From positions 1 through 5,441 of the forward strand of contig CAKQSC010000072.1 in NCBI GenBank assembly GCA_934271725.1: a DNA stretch of 5,441 bases, given 5' to 3'. Below the pieces are notes generated by a model. That model saw nothing but the letters and a program-made list of their open reading frames with translations, did no database searches and was not told where the DNA came from. The position numbers were made by a program, and so were the translations under genes. Source of the DNA: an uncultured Clostridia bacterium (lineage in GTDB: Bacteria > Bacillota > Clostridia > Christensenellales > Borkfalkiaceae). The first letter of the stretch is position 1; each line of letters starts with the position of its first letter. This document shows positions 1-5,441 of this stretch, piece by piece.

Positions 1-28
1 TTTGTCGACCGCTTTCGGCGAAATATAG

Positions 29-160
29 GCTTGTACGAATTTCAGAAAGTTTTTCGCGTATTACCTTAAACGTATTCCCTGCAAAGAACAAAAAATAAGG
101 CTTATGACGGCGTGTTCGCTTGCCGAAATAAACGAAATAATAAGCGAGATAGATTTTTAA
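29..160 (+). other. Possible 3' end of an upstream coding sequence (unrecognised, interrupted)
   Basis: The frame ending at TAA 158-160 is open back to base 29 and reads like protein, with a basic, aromatic middle and an acidic amphipathic end (SLAEINEIISEIDF). Codon choice (GAA, ATA, AAA, CTT) matches the genes downstream. The frame has no ATG before 104 and no GTG or TTG start, and it is closed on the left by TAG at 26-28. It therefore cannot be a complete gene as it stands. It may be a decayed gene tail, the end of a frame-shifted gene, or chance. The codon-aligned frame on the opposite strand is also open from ATG 181 to the left edge, but it has no ribosome binding site and the F/R/Y-rich composition typical of antisense shadows here. 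I do not recognise a family. Confidence 0.25.
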
Positions 161-186
161 CAAAACAAATGCGAATAACATATACT
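157..186 (+). promoter_or_regulatory. Weak candidate promoter for the nitrilase-like gene
   Basis: TTAACA (157-162) and TATACT (181-186) each match the sigma-A consensus at 5 of 6 positions, with an 18-base spacer. Transcription would begin around base 193, inside the ribosome binding site of the gene at 203. The leader would then be only about 10 bases long, which is awkward. The gene could instead be transcribed from further upstream. Confidence 0.3.
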
Positions 187-202
187 TGTTCGGGGGTGGC
201 GT

Positions 203-865
203 ATGAAAGTTACTTTCGTAACGAAGGGCGGAATAACCGATTTTATGAGTAACGGCAGTAAAGAAGATTTTTCTTCCGACGCCGTTATTTTCGGCTTTAA
301 CGGAATGGGCGTGGTGAGTTACAAAAAGGAACTCGACGGCAAAGACGGCAAACTTGCGGATCTCGCAAGGCTCTCGAAAGAACTCGGGTGCGTGGCGATA
401 AGCGGTTGCGATACGGACACTTTCGGAGTGTTCCGCCGAAGCGTCGCGGTTGCCGACCGTGGCAGGCTGTTGGGCGTGAGTGACTGTTTAAGCGAACCCG
501 AAGAGTGCGAGTTCCGTTGCGGTGTCGGTTCAAACGTATATAATACGTCGAAAGGAAAAATAGGGATAATAGTCGACAAAGACGTTTACGATATGTCGCT
601 TTTCAAAAAAACGTCGTGTGAAGAAGTCGACGCGGTTTTCTGCGTTATAAAAAAAGTTAAAAACCATTTGCCCGAAGTTATGCTACGCGCGGGCAGTGTT
701 TACGGCGGTTTGAGTTCGGCTATATGCTCGGGCGGTTTTTACAGCGTGTCGGACGCAAACGGGGAGATAATCCGTTCGGGAAGTTCCCCTTACGGCAGGT
801 GCGAAATACCCGTAAACCGCAGTTACGTGGTTATGACCTGCAAAAAAAGAAGCGCGGTTTTTTAA
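203..865 (+). CDS. Nitrilase-like (carbon-nitrogen hydrolase fold) protein, probably catalytically inactive
   Basis: This 220-residue soluble protein has no signal peptide or membrane segment. By eye it follows the nitrilase superfamily order. A strand and turn at 26-36 (DAVIFGFNGMG) sits where the family has 'vvfPEl..tG'. A helix and strand follow at 51-68 (LADLARLSKELGCVAISG). Residues 80-91 resemble the family's 'A.V.d.dG.llG'. GKIGIIVDKD at 118-127 matches the family's 'GkiGv.iCyD'. 'G.S.vsd.nGEii' lies at 177-190. All three catalytic residues appear replaced: the Glu by Phe32, the Lys by about Cys95, and the Cys by Asp125. The protein is also shorter than the usual 260-300 residues and carries about ten cysteines. 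In-frame stops at 158 and 176 leave ATG 203 as the only sensible start. GGGGGTGG at 192-199 is the ribosome binding site. Arginine codons AGG and CGA are commoner than in pgk, suggesting modest expression. The family call is by pattern only; a role is not inferable. Confidence 0.55.
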   Translation: MKVTFVTKGGITDFMSNGSKEDFSSDAVIFGFNGMGVVSYKKELDGKDGKLADLARLSKELGCVAISGCDTDTFGVFRRSVAVADRGRLLGVSDCLSEPEECEFRCGVGSNVYNTSKGKIGIIVDKDVYDMSLFKKTSCEEVDAVFCVIKKVKNHLPEVMLRAGSVYGGLSSAICSGGFYSVSDANGEIIRSGSSPYGRCEIPVNRSYVVMTCKKRSAVF

Positions 866-936
866 GGCTTGTTTTGCGTTTCTCGGTATAAACAACAAAA
901 TTGTCAAAAGCAATAAAGTTTTTCCGTTTTCAAACG

Positions 937-960
937 CTTGACTAAAATCTTGACAAAATG
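937..960 (+). repeat. Tandem near-repeat CTTGAC-n6 (Pho-box-like) at the transporter promoter
   Basis: CTTGACTAAAAT (937-948) is followed directly by CTTGACAAAATG (949-960). The two units match at 9 of 12 positions and share CTTGAC exactly. The first unit carries the -35 box and the second fills the -35/-10 spacer. Direct repeats of TT(A/C/T)ACA-like hexamers at about one helical turn are the known binding pattern of the Bacillota phosphate-response regulator PhoP. Here the period is 12 rather than 11, so a regulatory role is an inference supported mainly by the downstream phosphate transporter. Confidence 0.4.
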
Positions 961-966
961 TACAAT
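938..966 (+). promoter_or_regulatory. Sigma-A-type promoter of the Na/Pi cotransporter gene
   Basis: TTGACT (938-943) and TACAAT (961-966) are separated by exactly 17 bases, each with 5 of 6 consensus matches. The expected start point near 973 gives a leader of about 44 bases before ATG 1017. The second TTGACA (950-955) has no acceptable -10 box at a usual distance, so it is more likely part of a regulatory repeat than a second promoter. No convincing terminator for the preceding gene lies between 866 and this promoter. The only candidate, a 7-bp stem (814-820 with 854-860), has a 33-base loop. Confidence 0.75.
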
Positions 967-1016
967 AAAATGGTACTGCTGATAGTTCGGCTGTAACAAA
1001 CTAACGAAGAGGATTT

Positions 1017-2678
1017 ATGGGCAACGGTATAATAGAAAACGTGTTCTACCTTTTAGGCGGAGTAGCGGTAATGATGTTCGGCATGCGCGTAATGAGTTCC
1101 AACCTCGAAAAGGTTGCGGGTAACAATATGAAAAAGTTGCTCGGCAAAATGACGACGAACAGATTTGCCGGAGTCGGCGTCGGCGCGGTAGTAACCGCCA
1201 TCATAAACAGCAGTACGGCAACTACCGTAATGCTAGTCGGTTTCGTAAACATCGGTCTTATGACGCTTAATCAGGCGTGCGCCGTCATTATGGGCGCGAA
1301 CATAGGAACGACTATTACGGCGCAGATAATGTCTTTAAGCGGTGTCGGCGCGTTTAACGTGTCGTCCGTATTCGCTCTTATCGCTCTTGTGGGTTTGGTG
1401 TTTATAATGATTTTCAAGAACGACAAACTCAACAAAACGGGATTTATTTTAATGGGAATAGGATTGATATTCATTGCTCTTCAAGTCGTAAGCGTAAGCG
1501 TTCCCTATCTTATTTACAAAAACCCGGGGGAGGCGGAAAGGGAATTGTATCCTTTCTTCCGTACCTTGTTCAACGGAAATATGTTTCCTCTTCTGTTAAT
1601 GCTTATAGGCATAGTTCTTACCGCGCTCGTACACAGTTCGGCGGCGATAACGGGTATACTTATCGCTCTCGGTAGCGCGATAAGCATGAAAACGGCTATG
1701 TTTATAATTTTAGGCTCCAACATAGGTACGTGCGTAACCGCGCTCGTTTCGAGTATGGGTACAAGCACCAACGCAAAAAGAACGGCTGTCATTCACCTCT
1801 TGTTCAACGTGTTCGGCGCGGTGCTGTTTATTGCGCCTATATGGATTTGGGGCAACGAAATCGCGGGTATCCTCGCTCATCTCGGCGGAGGAACGTCAAG
1901 ACAGATTGCAAACTTCCACACGATTTTCAATATACTTACGACGGTGTTGCTTCTTCCTTTCCTTAATCTTATAGTCAAACTCGCTACCAAAATAATACCG
2001 GAATCCAAAAGCGAGCAGAAAGTCAGAACGTATATCGACGACAGACTTCTCGAAACGCCCGTCATAGCCGTTTCGCAGGTTAAAAAAGAAATAATCGAAA
2101 TGGCGGATCTCGCAAGAAGCAATCTCGACAAATCTCTCGACCAACTTCTTTCGGGCGATTATTCGGGCGAAGAAGATATGAAAGAAACGGAAGTTTTAAT
2201 CAATCTCAAAAACAAAGAGATAGCAAAGTTTTTGACGAAACTTATGTCGTGCGAGTTAAGCAAACGCGACGATATGGCTATTTCTACTTACTTTCACGTA
2301 ATAACGGATCTCGAACGCGTGGGCGACTATGCGGAAAACATTATGGAATACAGCGACAGAATGAGAGAGTTGGAGTTGAAGTTCAGCAAAAGCGCGACGG
2401 AAGAGATAACGACCTGCAAAACTTTACTCGACGACTTGTTTGAAAAGTCTATGAAAGCGTTTACGGACATCGATTACGACTTGCTTTCCGCCGTTGACGA
2501 AGTGGAAGAAAAAATAGACGACGTAACAATGCAGATGGAAAACAGTCATATTCAAAGACTTAAAGACGGCGAATGTTCGCCGGAAGTCGGTTCCATATTC
2601 CTGCAAGCCGCTTCTAATATGGAGCGTATAGGCGACCACATGACGAACGTTGCGTTCGGCATTAAAAAGTTGAAGTAA
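1017..2678 (+). CDS. Na+/phosphate cotransporter family protein with C-terminal PhoU-like domain
   Basis: This 553-residue integral membrane protein has the layout of the bacterial NptA/YjbB group, which moves inorganic phosphate with sodium and may work in export in some bacteria. The membrane half (about residues 8-323) contains the two inverted repeats of the family: INSSTATT (63-70) with MGANIGTTITA (92-102), then VHSSAAITG (205-213) with LGSNIGTCVTA (232-242). The paired serine-rich turns are the expected Na+/Pi-binding elements. Residues about 340-553 form a cytoplasmic helical PhoU-like domain with its two metal-binding signatures, LERVGD (432-437) and MERIGD (535-540). PhoU domains tune phosphate uptake and signalling. 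Full length is typical of the fused form. The start at ATG 1017 is supported by AGAGGA at 1008-1013, though spacing is short. It has its own promoter with a Pho-box-like repeat, and no terminator separates it from the pgk promoter. Direction of phosphate flow cannot be read from sequence. Confidence 0.95.
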   Translation: MGNGIIENVFYLLGGVAVMMFGMRVMSSNLEKVAGNNMKKLLGKMTTNRFAGVGVGAVVTAIINSSTATTVMLVGFVNIGLMTLNQACAVIMGANIGTTITAQIMSLSGVGAFNVSSVFALIALVGLVFIMIFKNDKLNKTGFILMGIGLIFIALQVVSVSVPYLIYKNPGEAERELYPFFRTLFNGNMFPLLLMLIGIVLTALVHSSAAITGILIALGSAISMKTAMFIILGSNIGTCVTALVSSMGTSTNAKRTAVIHLLFNVFGAVLFIAPIWIWGNEIAGILAHLGGGTSRQIANFHTIFNILTTVLLLPFLNLIVKLATKIIPESKSEQKVRTYIDDRLLETPVIAVSQVKKEIIEMADLARSNLDKSLDQLLSGDYSGEEDMKETEVLINLKNKEIAKFLTKLMSCELSKRDDMAISTYFHVITDLERVGDYAENIMEYSDRMRELELKFSKSATEEITTCKTLLDDLFEKSMKAFTDIDYDLLSAVDEVEEKIDDVTMQMENSHIQRLKDGECSPEVGSIFLQAASNMERIGDHMTNVAFGIKKLK

Positions 2679-2682
2679 ACGT

Positions 2683-2711
2683 TTGACATTATTTAACGAA
2701 AAGTTTAAAAT
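2683..2711 (+). promoter_or_regulatory. Strong sigma-A-type promoter of the pgk-tpiA operon
   Basis: TTGACA (2683-2688, perfect -35) and TAAAAT (2706-2711, 5 of 6 at -10) are separated by exactly 17 bases. Transcription would start near 2718, leaving a leader of about 20 bases that consists mostly of the ribosome binding site GGAGGT (2725-2730). The -35 box starts 5 bases after the transporter stop codon (TAA 2676-2678). No hairpin terminator is seen in this 60-base gap, so some read-through from the transporter is likely. There is no room for a CggR-type operator or leader riboswitch. Confidence 0.85.
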
Positions 2712-2738
2712 AAATATGTAATTTGGAGGTATTGTCCT

Positions 2739-4055
2739 ATGAATAAAAAATCGATTGAAGACGTAGTCGTAACAGGCAAAAAATGTTTGGTAAGAGTTGA
2801 TTTCAACGTACCTATGAAAGACGGCGTTATAACGGACGAAAACAGAATTAAGGGCGCGCTTCCCACCATAAAATATCTTATGGACAAGGGCGCGAAAGTA
2901 ATTCTTTGTTCTCATATGGGAAAACCGCATAACGTGTTCACGGAAGGTTTTTCTTTGAACAAGAAAGAAAAGAAAGCGATAGACGCTCTTCCCGAAAACG
3001 AAAGAGAGTCGGCAAAAGCGGAATATCTCAAAAAAGCACTTAAAGACAGAGAAAAATATTCTTTGAAGCCGGTAGCCGTTCGTCTTAACGAACTTCTCGG
3101 CGGAAAAGTTACGTTTGCAAACGATATAGTCGGCGAAGACGCCGTGGCGAAAGTAAACGCTATGAAAGACGGCGACGTAGTTCTTCTCGAAAACCTCCGC
3201 TTCGACGCGGGCGAAGAGGGCAGAGATTTGGAGTTCTGCAAAAAACTCGCAAAGTTTGCCGACGTTTACGTGAACGACGCGTTCGGAACGGCTCACCGCT
3301 CGCACGCTTCCACTGCGGCGATCGTAGAATACGGTCTCGTTAAAACGGCTGTATGCGGATTCCTTATCGAAAAGGAACTTAAAGTAATGGCAAACGCGCT
3401 TGAAAATCCCGTTCATCCTTTCGTTGCCATTCTCGGCGGAGCAAAGGTTGCGGACAAACTCAACGTTATAAACAACCTGATCGAAAAATGCGATTCGCTT
3501 ATAATCGGCGGAGGAATGGCTTATACTTTCCTTAAAGCAAAAGGTTACGAAGTGGGTAAATCCATTCTCGACGAAGAGAAAGTGGATTACTGCAAAGATA
3601 TGATGGCGAAAGCGGAAAAAGAGGGCAAGAAGATATATCTTCCCGTAGACTGCGTAACGATAGACGAATTCCCCAACCCCATAGACGCGCCCGTAAAGAC
3701 GGAAGTCGTGGACGTCGCTCATATCCCCGCCGATAAAGAAGGCGCGGACATAGGTCCCGCAACATGCAAACTTTACGCGGACGTTATAAAGACGGCAAAG
3801 ACGGTTATATGGAACGGACCTATGGGTATATTCGAGAACCCGACGCTTGCGGAAGGCACCAACGCGGTTGCGAAAGCAATGAGCGAAGCGACGGGCGCGA
3901 CCACGATCATCGGCGGAGGCGACAGCGCGGCGGCGGTTGCGCAACTCGGCTATGCGGACAAGATGACGCATATTTCCACGGGTGGCGGTGCCTCTCTCGA
4001 ATTGTTTGAAGGTAAGAAACTTCCCGGCATAGAATGTCTTAACGACAAGGAGTAA
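2739..4055 (+). CDS. pgk: Phosphoglycerate kinase, with an unusual N-domain insertion
   Basis: This cytoplasmic glycolytic enzyme transfers a phosphoryl group from 1,3-bisphosphoglycerate to ADP, giving ATP and 3-phosphoglycerate. The family signature RVDFNVP is at residues 19-25. Substrate-binding elements follow: Arg36 in DENR, SHMGKP (58-63), ENLRF (151-155) and AHRSH (185-189). The C-terminal nucleotide domain has GGAKVADK (233-240), GGGMAYTF (257-264), WNGPMGIFE (358-366), GGGDS (392-396) and STGGGAS (413-419). At 438 residues it is longer than the usual 390-417. The excess is a lysine/glutamate-rich, probably helical insertion at about residues 74-107, after SHMGKP and before KPVAVRL. 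All catalytic residues remain, so it should be active. ATG 2739 lies 8 bases after GGAGGT. It is the first gene of the operon with tpiA, has a strong promoter, and ends with tandem TAA stops (4053-4058). Confidence 0.98.
   Translation: MNKKSIEDVVVTGKKCLVRVDFNVPMKDGVITDENRIKGALPTIKYLMDKGAKVILCSHMGKPHNVFTEGFSLNKKEKKAIDALPENERESAKAEYLKKALKDREKYSLKPVAVRLNELLGGKVTFANDIVGEDAVAKVNAMKDGDVVLLENLRFDAGEEGRDLEFCKKLAKFADVYVNDAFGTAHRSHASTAAIVEYGLVKTAVCGFLIEKELKVMANALENPVHPFVAILGGAKVADKLNVINNLIEKCDSLIIGGGMAYTFLKAKGYEVGKSILDEEKVDYCKDMMAKAEKEGKKIYLPVDCVTIDEFPNPIDAPVKTEVVDVAHIPADKEGADIGPATCKLYADVIKTAKTVIWNGPMGIFENPTLAEGTNAVAKAMSEATGATTIIGGGDSAAAVAQLGYADKMTHISTGGGASLELFEGKKLPGIECLNDKE
2951..3067 (+). repeat. 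In-frame ~108-bp insertion in pgk flanked by 9-bp direct repeats
   Basis: TTCTTTGAA occurs at 2951-2959 and again at 3059-3067, exactly 108 bases (36 codons) apart and in the same reading phase. At the protein level this places 'FSLN' before and 'YSLK' after the extra segment. Ordinary PGKs have a single continuous '..L.PVA.RL' at this point. The repeat could reflect how the segment arose, or could be chance in A/T-rich codons. Confidence 0.45.
4047..4053 (+). promoter_or_regulatory. tpiA ribosome binding site overlapping the pgk 3' end
   Basis: AAGGAGT occupies the last two sense codons of pgk and the first base of its stop, 6 bases before ATG 4060. This fixes the tpiA start and makes translational coupling between the two genes likely. 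Confidence 0.85.
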
Positions 4056-4059
4056 TAAA

Positions 4060-4800
4060 ATGAGAAAACCTATTATTGCAGGTAACTGGAAAATGAACAA
4101 CACCTGTGCGGAGGGTGTGAAACTCGTAAACGAACTTAAACCGCTTGTAAAAGACGCCAAATGCGACGTTGTCGTATGCGTACCCTTTACCGCTCTTCAT
4201 GCCGTCGGCGAAGCGATTAAAGGATCTGATATCAAACTCGGCGCGGAGAACGTACACTTTGCCGACAAAGGTGCGTATACGGGCGAGATTTCGGCGGATA
4301 TGCTTCTCGAACTCGGCGTGGAATACGTCATTATAGGACACAGCGAAAGAAGACAATATTTCGGCGAAACGGACGAAACGGTAAATAAGAGATTGAAAAC
4401 GGCTCTCGCAAAAGGCTTAAAGCCCATTATGTGCGTAGGCGAAACTCTTGACGAAAGAGAGGGAAATCTTACCGAATACGTTCTTACCAATCAGGTGCTT
4501 AAAGGACTTGACGGCGTAGAAGACGTATCCAAAGTGGTTATAGCGTACGAACCCGTCTGGGCTATCGGTACGGGCAGAACGGCTACTTCCGAACAAGCCA
4601 ACGAAACGATTGCCTTTATAAGAAAGACGATTGCGGATAACTTCGGTAAAAAGGTTGCTTCCGGCGTTCGTATTCAATACGGCGGAAGTATGAAACCGAG
4701 CAACGCAAGCGAACTTATGGCAATGCCCGAAATAGACGGCGGTCTTATCGGCGGTGCGTCCTTAAAGGCGGAAGATTTCGCAAAGGTAGTTAATTATTGA
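4060..4800 (+). CDS. tpiA: Triose-phosphate isomerase
   Basis: This cytoplasmic TIM-barrel enzyme interconverts dihydroxyacetone phosphate and glyceraldehyde 3-phosphate. The 246 residues are close to the family norm of about 250. Catalytic residues are all present: Asn9 and Lys11 in GNWKMN, His94 in GHSERR (93-98), and Glu164 in AYEPVWAIGTG (162-172), which runs into flexible loop 6. GAENVHFADKGAYTGE (61-76) is the usual dimer-interface loop region. Phosphate-binding glycines lie in YGGS (207-210) and GGASL (231-235). The conserved Cys125 precedes VGE. It lies only 4 bases after pgk and shares its promoter. Its stop TGA (4798-4800) is followed in frame by TAA and TAG. A terminator-like hairpin follows at 4810. 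Nothing suggests damage or transfer. Confidence 0.98.
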   Translation: MRKPIIAGNWKMNNTCAEGVKLVNELKPLVKDAKCDVVVCVPFTALHAVGEAIKGSDIKLGAENVHFADKGAYTGEISADMLLELGVEYVIIGHSERRQYFGETDETVNKRLKTALAKGLKPIMCVGETLDEREGNLTEYVLTNQVLKGLDGVEDVSKVVIAYEPVWAIGTGRTATSEQANETIAFIRKTIADNFGKKVASGVRIQYGGSMKPSNASELMAMPEIDGGLIGGASLKAEDFAKVVNY

Positions 4801-4809
4801 TAATAGACT

Positions 4810-4845
4810 TTGCAGGGAATCTCATCTTCCCTGCAATATTCTTTT
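4810..4845 (+). terminator. Intrinsic terminator or attenuator between tpiA and gpmI
   Basis: TTGCAGGGAA (4810-4819) and TTCCCTGCAA (4827-4836) form a perfect 10-bp stem with a 7-base loop (4820-4826), followed by TATTCTTTT (4837-4845). The T-tract is interrupted, so termination may be partial. The hairpin ends just before the gpmI ribosome binding site (AAAGAGG, 4846-4852), so it could lower gpmI expression relative to pgk-tpiA or protect the upstream mRNA end. I see no good promoter between it and gpmI. Confidence 0.75.
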
Positions 4846-4860
4846 AAAGAGGAAAAAGAT

Positions 4861-5441
4861 ATGAAAAACAGACCGAATTGCATAATAATAATGGACGGTT
4901 TCGGCAAAACCGAAAATAAATACGGCAACGCCGTTCTTTCGGCGGGTACGCCCAACGTCGACAGATATTTTAACAAATACCCTCATACCTATCTCGGCGC
5001 GAGCGGAGAGGACGTAGGTCTTCCCGACGGACAAATGGGAAACAGCGAAGTAGGACATCTCAATATGGGAGCGGGAAGAATAGTTTATCAGGAACTTACT
5101 CTTATAACAAAGCACATAAAGGACGGCGAGTTTTTTGAAAACGCCGAACTTAATTACGCAATGGATTCCGCAAAGAACAACGGCAAAAAACTTCATTTGT
5201 ACGGCTTGTTGTCGGACGGCGGTGTTCACAGCCACATAACTCACCTCTACGCGCTTTTGAAAATGGCGAAAGATAAAGGAGTTAAAGACGTTTTCGTTCA
5301 TTGCTTTATGGACGGCAGAGACGTTTCGCCCACTTCGGGAGTCGAGTTTATAAAAGCGTTGCAATCGGAAATGCAAAAAATCGGCGTAGGCAAAATCGCT
5401 TCCGTATCGGGCAGATATTACGCTATGGACAGAGATAACCG
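4861..5441 (+). CDS. gpmI: 2,3-bisphosphoglycerate-independent phosphoglycerate mutase (partial, runs off the right edge)
   Basis: This Mn2+-dependent enzyme of the alkaline phosphatase superfamily converts 3-phosphoglycerate to 2-phosphoglycerate. Only the first 193 of about 510 codons are in the window. Residues 7-15 (CIIIMDGFG) hold the metal ligand Asp12. GNSEVGH (60-66) carries the phosphorylated nucleophile Ser62, at the same number as in well-studied Bacillus-type enzymes. SDGGVHSH (118-125) includes the substrate-contacting His123. DGRD (151-154) and SGRYYAMDRD (183-192) supply the substrate-binding Asp and Arg residues. ATG 4861 is 8 bases after AAAGAGG (4846-4852). It continues the pgk-tpiA series but is separated from tpiA by 60 bases with a terminator-like hairpin. 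Enolase often follows in Bacillota, but that lies outside the window. Confidence 0.97.
   Translation, partial: MKNRPNCIIIMDGFGKTENKYGNAVLSAGTPNVDRYFNKYPHTYLGASGEDVGLPDGQMGNSEVGHLNMGAGRIVYQELTLITKHIKDGEFFENAELNYAMDSAKNNGKKLHLYGLLSDGGVHSHITHLYALLKMAKDKGVKDVFVHCFMDGRDVSPTSGVEFIKALQSEMQKIGVGKIASVSGRYYAMDRDN

Noticed and set aside
74..86. 13-base segment that is the exact reverse complement of 4808-4820 in the terminator hairpin
   Set aside because: A match of this length is expected roughly 0.2 times by chance in a window this size, and there is no conserved structure around the left copy.
116..158. Hairpin TCGCTT/AAGCGA (116-121 with 142-147) followed shortly by a T-run, as a terminator
   Set aside because: The stem is only 6 bp with a 20-base loop, and five bases separate it from the T-run, so it is too weak to call.
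2..181. Open minus-strand frame from ATG at 181 to the left edge, with a hydrophobic beginning
   Set aside because: There is no ribosome binding site upstream of it on that strand, its composition is like other antisense shadows here, and it aligns codon-for-codon with the + strand frame ending at 160. It cannot be fully excluded without sequence to the left.
814..863. Terminator at the end of the nitrilase-like gene (AAACCGC/GCGGTTT)
   Set aside because: The 33-base loop and the location inside the coding end make an efficient intrinsic terminator unlikely.
2424..4160. A 578-codon open reading frame on the minus strand covering pgk and neighbours
   Set aside because: It is the codon-aligned antisense of pgk and its product is an F/R/V/Y-rich mixture with no recognisable motifs. 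pgk on the + strand has every family motif, a promoter and a ribosome binding site. Codon bias in this genome keeps the antisense frame open. The same applies to the 184-codon minus-strand frame opposite gpmI (4822-5376).
4776..4804. Possible gpmI promoter with GATAAT at 4799-4804
   Set aside because: The sequence 17 bases upstream (TTTCGC) matches the -35 consensus at only two positions, and transcription would start before the terminator hairpin.

Overview
The window is an ordinary housekeeping stretch of a bacterial chromosome. The likely source is a Gram-positive-type anaerobe of the Bacillota (Clostridia-like), with moderate GC content. The grounds are strong GGAGG-type ribosome binding sites, textbook sigma-A promoters (TTGACT-N17-TACAAT and TTGACA-N17-TAAAAT), frequent ATA isoleucine codons, and the gene order pgk-tpiA-gpmI, which is typical of Bacillota glycolytic operons. 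I cannot assign a genus from the sequence alone. All supported genes are on the + strand.

Layout: (1) Bases 1-202 hold no confident gene. One reading frame (29-160) looks like the tail of an upstream coding sequence but is interrupted by TAG at 26-28. (2) 203-865 encodes a 220-residue protein that by eye looks like a shortened nitrilase-fold (carbon-nitrogen hydrolase) relative lacking all three catalytic residues. (3) 866-1016 is an intergenic region with a good promoter whose -35 region is nearly duplicated in tandem, giving a Pho-box-like direct repeat. (4) 1017-2678 encodes a Na+/phosphate cotransporter with a C-terminal PhoU-like domain. (5) 2679-2738 holds a strong promoter and ribosome binding site. 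(6) 2739-4055 pgk and 4060-4800 tpiA lie 4 bases apart. (7) A 10-bp hairpin followed by a T-rich stretch lies between tpiA and (8) gpmI, which starts at 4861 and runs off the right edge.

How the genes work together: pgk, tpiA and gpmI encode three enzymes of lower glycolysis/gluconeogenesis (triose-phosphate interconversion, the first ATP-yielding step, and 3-PG to 2-PG). No glyceraldehyde-3-phosphate dehydrogenase gene or CggR-type regulator lies directly upstream of pgk, so gap must be elsewhere if present. The transporter upstream imports or controls phosphate and has its own promoter. Its position next to pgk need not mean a functional link.

No new multi-gene system, mobile element, CRISPR array, tRNA or rRNA is visible. 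The points most worth a second look are the catalytically stripped nitrilase-like protein, an in-frame charged insertion of about 36 residues in PGK flanked by 9-bp direct repeats, the repeat at the phosphate transporter promoter, and the terminator-like hairpin inside the glycolytic cluster.
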